Assembly: GCA_004296785.1 (NCBI GenBank)
Contig: SCVU01000391.1
Span: forward strand, 1-7,297
DNA length: 7,297 nucleotides
DNA from: Planctomycetota bacterium
Lineage (GTDB): Bacteria; Planctomycetota; UBA1135; GCA-002686595
Reading direction: 5' to 3'
Below, piece after piece: positions 5,127-7,297 of the stretch. Position numbers and translations under genes: made by a program. The notes under the pieces were generated by a model. The model saw nothing but the letters and a program-made list of their open reading frames with translations, was not told where the DNA came from and ran no database searches. The number at the start of each line of letters is the position of its first letter. The stretch's first letter is position 1.

Positions 5127-7091
5127 TCAGGAGTCGCGCTTCGGTCGCTCGGGCGGCCCCGCATCGGTGGGAGCGGACGGGACGTCGGGAGCGGCAGGCG
5201 CGGCGCGCTGCGCCGCGTCGCGGGCGAGCGCGCGTGCGCGCTCGAGCATCGCCGCGAGGTCCGCCGGCCGATCGGCCGGGTGGCCGGCGACGAGCGCGAA
5301 GGTGCGCAGGATCGGCGCGCGCGCGTCCTCGCCCGGCGTGCCGCCGGCGGCGAGCGCGCGTTCGAGCGCGCGGAACTCGAGCCACGCGAGCGCGGCGAGC
5401 CCGTGCCACGGATCGCGGCGCACCGCGTCGAGCTCGATCGCCGCTTGCGCCGCGTCGATGCCGCCGTAGCGCGCGAGATCCTCGCGCACAGCGTCGTCCG
5501 CGCGCCGCTCGACCCACACGTACACGGACGCGAGCAGCCGCGCGCACTCGAGCCGCTGCATCCGCGCGAGCGCGACGCCCGCCGCCGGCAGCACGCGCAG
5601 CGGATTCTGCGGGTGCGGCACGCGCTGCAGCGCCTCGGCCGCGTACAGGCCGAAGCCGACGTCGACGCAGCTGTCGACGAGCACGCGCTGCGCGGGCGTG
5701 CACAGCGCCGCGCGCCGGCCGATCCGCAGTCCGGCGCCGGCGGAGCCGCGCACGACCGCGAGCGCCGCGCGACTCGCGGCGCCGAGCTCGAGCTCGCGCC
5801 GCGCGCGCGCCGCGACCGGCCACTGCGGCCCCGGCAAGCCGATCTCGAGCCAGCTCGAGCCGTCGAGCGTCTCCTGCGCGCTCGCCAGCGGCACGACGCG
5901 CGCCTGCGACGTGCGCACCGCGATCCGCATCTGCGTCGCGTCCTTCGGCACGATGCCGAGGTCGTCGAGCACCTTGCGCGAGCCGCGCGACGCGAGCGCC
6001 GCGCCGAGCGCGGCCTCCGGCGTCAGCGGTTCCGCGCGCGGCGGTTGCGCGTCCGGCGTCGGCGCGGTGCAGCGCGGCTCGAGCTCGCCGATCGCGCCGA
6101 GCAGCGCGAGCGCGAGCTCGCCGCGAGCGAGCGTCGAGCCCGTGCGCTCGCGCGCGATCACGAGCCAGCCGTCCGCGTCGATCGCGGGCGGCGGCGCGGC
6201 GCGCGGCAGCAGCTCGCGCTCCAGCCACTGCGCGAAGTCGCCGAGCGCGACGCCGGCTCGCGTGCGCGCGGCGTCGAGCTCGGCGCTCGTGACCGCGACG
6301 GGCTCGGCTGCGGCGGGCGCGGAGGCGGGCCCCGAGGCGGGCGCGGAGGCGGGCGCAGTATCAGCGGAGGCCGTGTCGGCCGGCGCCGCGGTCGGTGTCT
6401 GCGCCTGCGGCGCGGTCGCGATGCGCGCGCACAGCGCCGCGAGCTCGCCGTCGACGACCTCGCGCAGTCGTGCGCACGCGTCGATGCCGGCGCGCACACC
6501 CGCGCGGTCCGGATCCGTGAGCAGCGTGTGGAACGTTTCGAGGGCCCCGGGCACCGCCTGCAGCCGCGCGAGCACGAGCGGCGCCTGCGCGGCGACGCGC
6601 TCGGCGTTGTCGACGCGCACGAATGCGCGCAGCGCGAGCTCGAGGCGCTCGAGGTGGAACGCCGGGTCGTGCGACAGCTCGCTCGTCAGCAGGACACGCG
6701 CGAGCTCGGCGCGGCAGAACGCGACCGCGCGCGTGTGATCGATCCGCCGCTGCGGGCCGAGCATCGACGTGTCGATCGCGCCCAGCTCGGCCTGCTGCGC
6801 CTCCAGCGTCCCGCGCCACGCGCCGCGCGCGGCCTGGTCGTACACGCCGAGCTTCGCGTCCGCTATGACCGGCGCGCGCCAGGGATCGCGCTCGAGCAGC
6901 GCGGCCGCGAGCTGGCCCTCGCAGCGCGCGAGCTCCGTCGACGCGCGCGCGGAGAGCTTCGCGCGCACCTCGGGCGAGAGCAGCGCGGCCGAGTGCGGCG
7001 GCTCCTGCTGCGCGTGCGGTCCGCGCACGCCGGCCGCGAGCGCCGCGGCACACAGCAGGAGCGCACAGCGGATCGCGGTTCGTGCGAGCAT
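5127..7091 (-). CDS. Exported DUF885-like protein, probably catalytically inactive
   Basis: A 654-residue protein with a Sec signal peptide: R4, R8, hydrophobic residues 9-20, and probable cleavage after PHA (27) or LAA (20). By eye it follows the DUF885 plan. It has the N-terminal helical part, with a Leu/Asp segment near 103-120 and DPAFHLERLELALRAF at 142-157, then VLARLQAVPGALETFHTLL (173-191) and FAQWLERELLPRA (286-298). The C-terminal half has WPVAARARREL (424-434), GFGLYAAEAL (479-488), ARMQRLECARLL (509-520) and PWHGLAALAWLEFRALER (561-578). The family's HExxPGH motif is not found; its place is taken by a stretch near R448-G454 (RGSAGAG). The EGWALY glutamate appears as V478. An Ala/Pro/Ser linker (about 227-266) splits the domain, and the C-terminus (631-654) is Pro-rich. 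The ATG at 7091 is chosen because it begins the signal peptide and has TATTCT 11 nt upstream; the frame stays open further upstream. Function unknown. Confidence 0.72.
   Translation of the reverse strand: MLARTAIRCALLLCAAALAAGVRGPHAQQEPPHSAALLSPEVRAKLSARASTELARCEGQLAAALLERDPWRAPVIADAKLGVYDQAARGAWRGTLEAQQAELGAIDTSMLGPQRRIDHTRAVAFCRAELARVLLTSELSHDPAFHLERLELALRAFVRVDNAERVAAQAPLVLARLQAVPGALETFHTLLTDPDRAGVRAGIDACARLREVVDGELAALCARIATAPQAQTPTAAPADTASADTAPASAPASGPASAPAAAEPVAVTSAELDAARTRAGVALGDFAQWLERELLPRAAPPPAIDADGWLVIARERTGSTLARGELALALLGAIGELEPRCTAPTPDAQPPRAEPLTPEAALGAALASRGSRKVLDDLGIVPKDATQMRIAVRTSQARVVPLASAQETLDGSSWLEIGLPGPQWPVAARARRELELGAASRAALAVVRGSAGAGLRIGRRAALCTPAQRVLVDSCVDVGFGLYAAEALQRVPHPQNPLRVLPAAGVALARMQRLECARLLASVYVWVERRADDAVREDLARYGGIDAAQAAIELDAVRRDPWHGLAALAWLEFRALERALAAGGTPGEDARAPILRTFALVAGHPADRPADLAAMLERARALARDAAQRAAPAAPDVPSAPTDAGPPERPKRDS
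6307..6354 (-). repeat. Four 12-nt tandem repeats coding an Ala/Pro/Ser linker
   Basis: On the plus strand the unit GCGGAGGCGGGC occurs at 6319-6330 and 6343-6354, with CCCGAGGCGGGC between them and a more diverged copy (GCTGCGGCGGGC) at 6307-6318. It is in frame inside the DUF885-like gene and codes for repeated APAS/GPAS-type residues (about 246-262). The length is a multiple of three, so copy-number changes would keep the frame. Confidence 0.8.
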
Positions 7092-7102
7092 CGAGGTCGA
7101 GC

Positions 7103-7108
7103 AGAATA
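7103..7108 (-). promoter_or_regulatory. Candidate -10 element for the DUF885-like gene (TATTCT)
   Basis: On the minus strand TATTCT ends 11 nt before the ATG at 7091, predicting a leader of about 5 nt. It matches four of six consensus bases. No recognisable -35 box is present 16-19 nt upstream, where the DNA is a CG-repeat run. It shares a 72-bp divergent region with the next gene's promoter. Confidence 0.45.
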
Positions 7109-7145
7109 GTCTGTCGCGCGCGCGGACGTCTGCGCCGCGAGCGGT

Positions 7146-7151
7146 TAGCTT
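7146..7151 (+). promoter_or_regulatory. Candidate -10 element for the gene at 7164 (TAGCTT)
   Basis: TAGCTT ends 12 nt before the ATG at 7164, predicting a leader of about 6 nt. It fits the TANNNT pattern of the other starts here; no -35 box is seen. It faces the opposite way to the TATTCT box 38 nt away, so the two polymerases would bind overlapping DNA. Confidence 0.35.
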
Positions 7152-7163
7152 GATCGGATCCCG

Positions 7164-7297
7164 ATGGCGCGTTTCCTGATCCACGCAGGCCTGCACCCGC
7201 GCCTTGCGGCCGCGCTGCTGCCGCTCGAAGGCCTGATCGACTGGGAGCGCCGCGATCGCTCGGCCGGCACCGGCATGCGCGTCGATCTCGCGCCGAG
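7164..7297 (+). CDS. Unrecognised protein, N-terminal 44 codons (3' end outside window)
   Basis: The frame starts MARFLIHAGLHPRLAAALLP and continues open to the window edge through LIDWERRDRSAGTGMRVDLAP. There is no signal peptide or clear motif in this part. A first beta strand (RFLIHAG) followed by a helix is the only structural hint. The ATG is supported by its position after a -10-like TAGCTT and by being divergent from the DUF885-like gene with a normal 72-bp gap. Too little is present to name a family. Confidence 0.6.
   Translation, partial: MARFLIHAGLHPRLAAALLPLEGLIDWERRDRSAGTGMRVDLAP

Noticed and set aside
5280..7109. A plus-strand open frame of about 609 codons opposite the DUF885-like gene
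   Set aside because: It is Arg/Glu/Ala-rich with no recognisable domain, and the opposite strand has a signal peptide and family landmarks.
7092..7196. Upstream extension of the DUF885-like gene to an ATG at 7196
   Set aside because: It would put 35 charged residues before a clear signal peptide and overlap the start of the divergent gene.
1..7297. Mobile element, CRISPR array, defence island, tRNA/rRNA or riboswitch
   Set aside because: No transposase, integrase, regularly spaced repeats, tRNA-like cloverleaf or known aptamer pattern was seen. The gene content is ordinary metabolism plus unknown-function proteins.

Overview
The window is about 7.3 kb of very GC-rich bacterial chromosome with dense genes, strong G/C at third codon positions, and almost no clear Shine-Dalgarno sequences before the start codons. 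Several starts instead have a TANNNT-type -10 hexamer only 7-12 nt upstream, which suggests leaderless or very short-leader mRNAs. The lineage cannot be fixed from sequence alone. High-GC Planctomycetota or Myxococcota would fit, and an actinobacterium is less likely given the lipoprotein and family content. This is an impression, not a classification.

Layout: (1) 1-804, plus strand, the C-terminal half of PurF, the first committed enzyme of purine synthesis, of the kind that keeps the Fe-S cluster cysteines. (2) 998-1564, plus strand, a small DUF1579 lipoprotein, followed by a perfect 15-bp hairpin. (3) 1661-4301, plus strand, a two-gene D-xylose catabolic operon: xylA (xylose isomerase) then xylB (xylulokinase). 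All active-site residues checked are present. (4) 4319-4531, plus strand, a 70-residue zinc-ribbon protein of unknown role. (5) 4582-5004, minus strand, a Nudix hydrolase, convergent with the zinc-ribbon gene. (6) 5127-7091, minus strand, a large exported protein that aligns by eye with the DUF885 family but seems to have lost its metal/catalytic motifs. (7) 7164 to the end, plus strand, the first 44 codons of an unrecognised gene, divergent from the DUF885-like gene.

The only clear pathway is xylose to xylulose to xylulose 5-phosphate. No xylose transporter or regulator lies in the window. The other genes look like unrelated chromosomal neighbours. There is no mobile element, CRISPR array, tRNA/rRNA or toxin/defence system. 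The points most worth a second look are the xylA-xylB junction (a near-repeat of the start region that makes an 8-codon minicistron linked by two ATGA overlaps), the apparently inactive DUF885-like protein, the recurrent -10-next-to-start layout, and a 16S-3'-end-like segment facing an SD-like hexamer in the DUF1579 leader.
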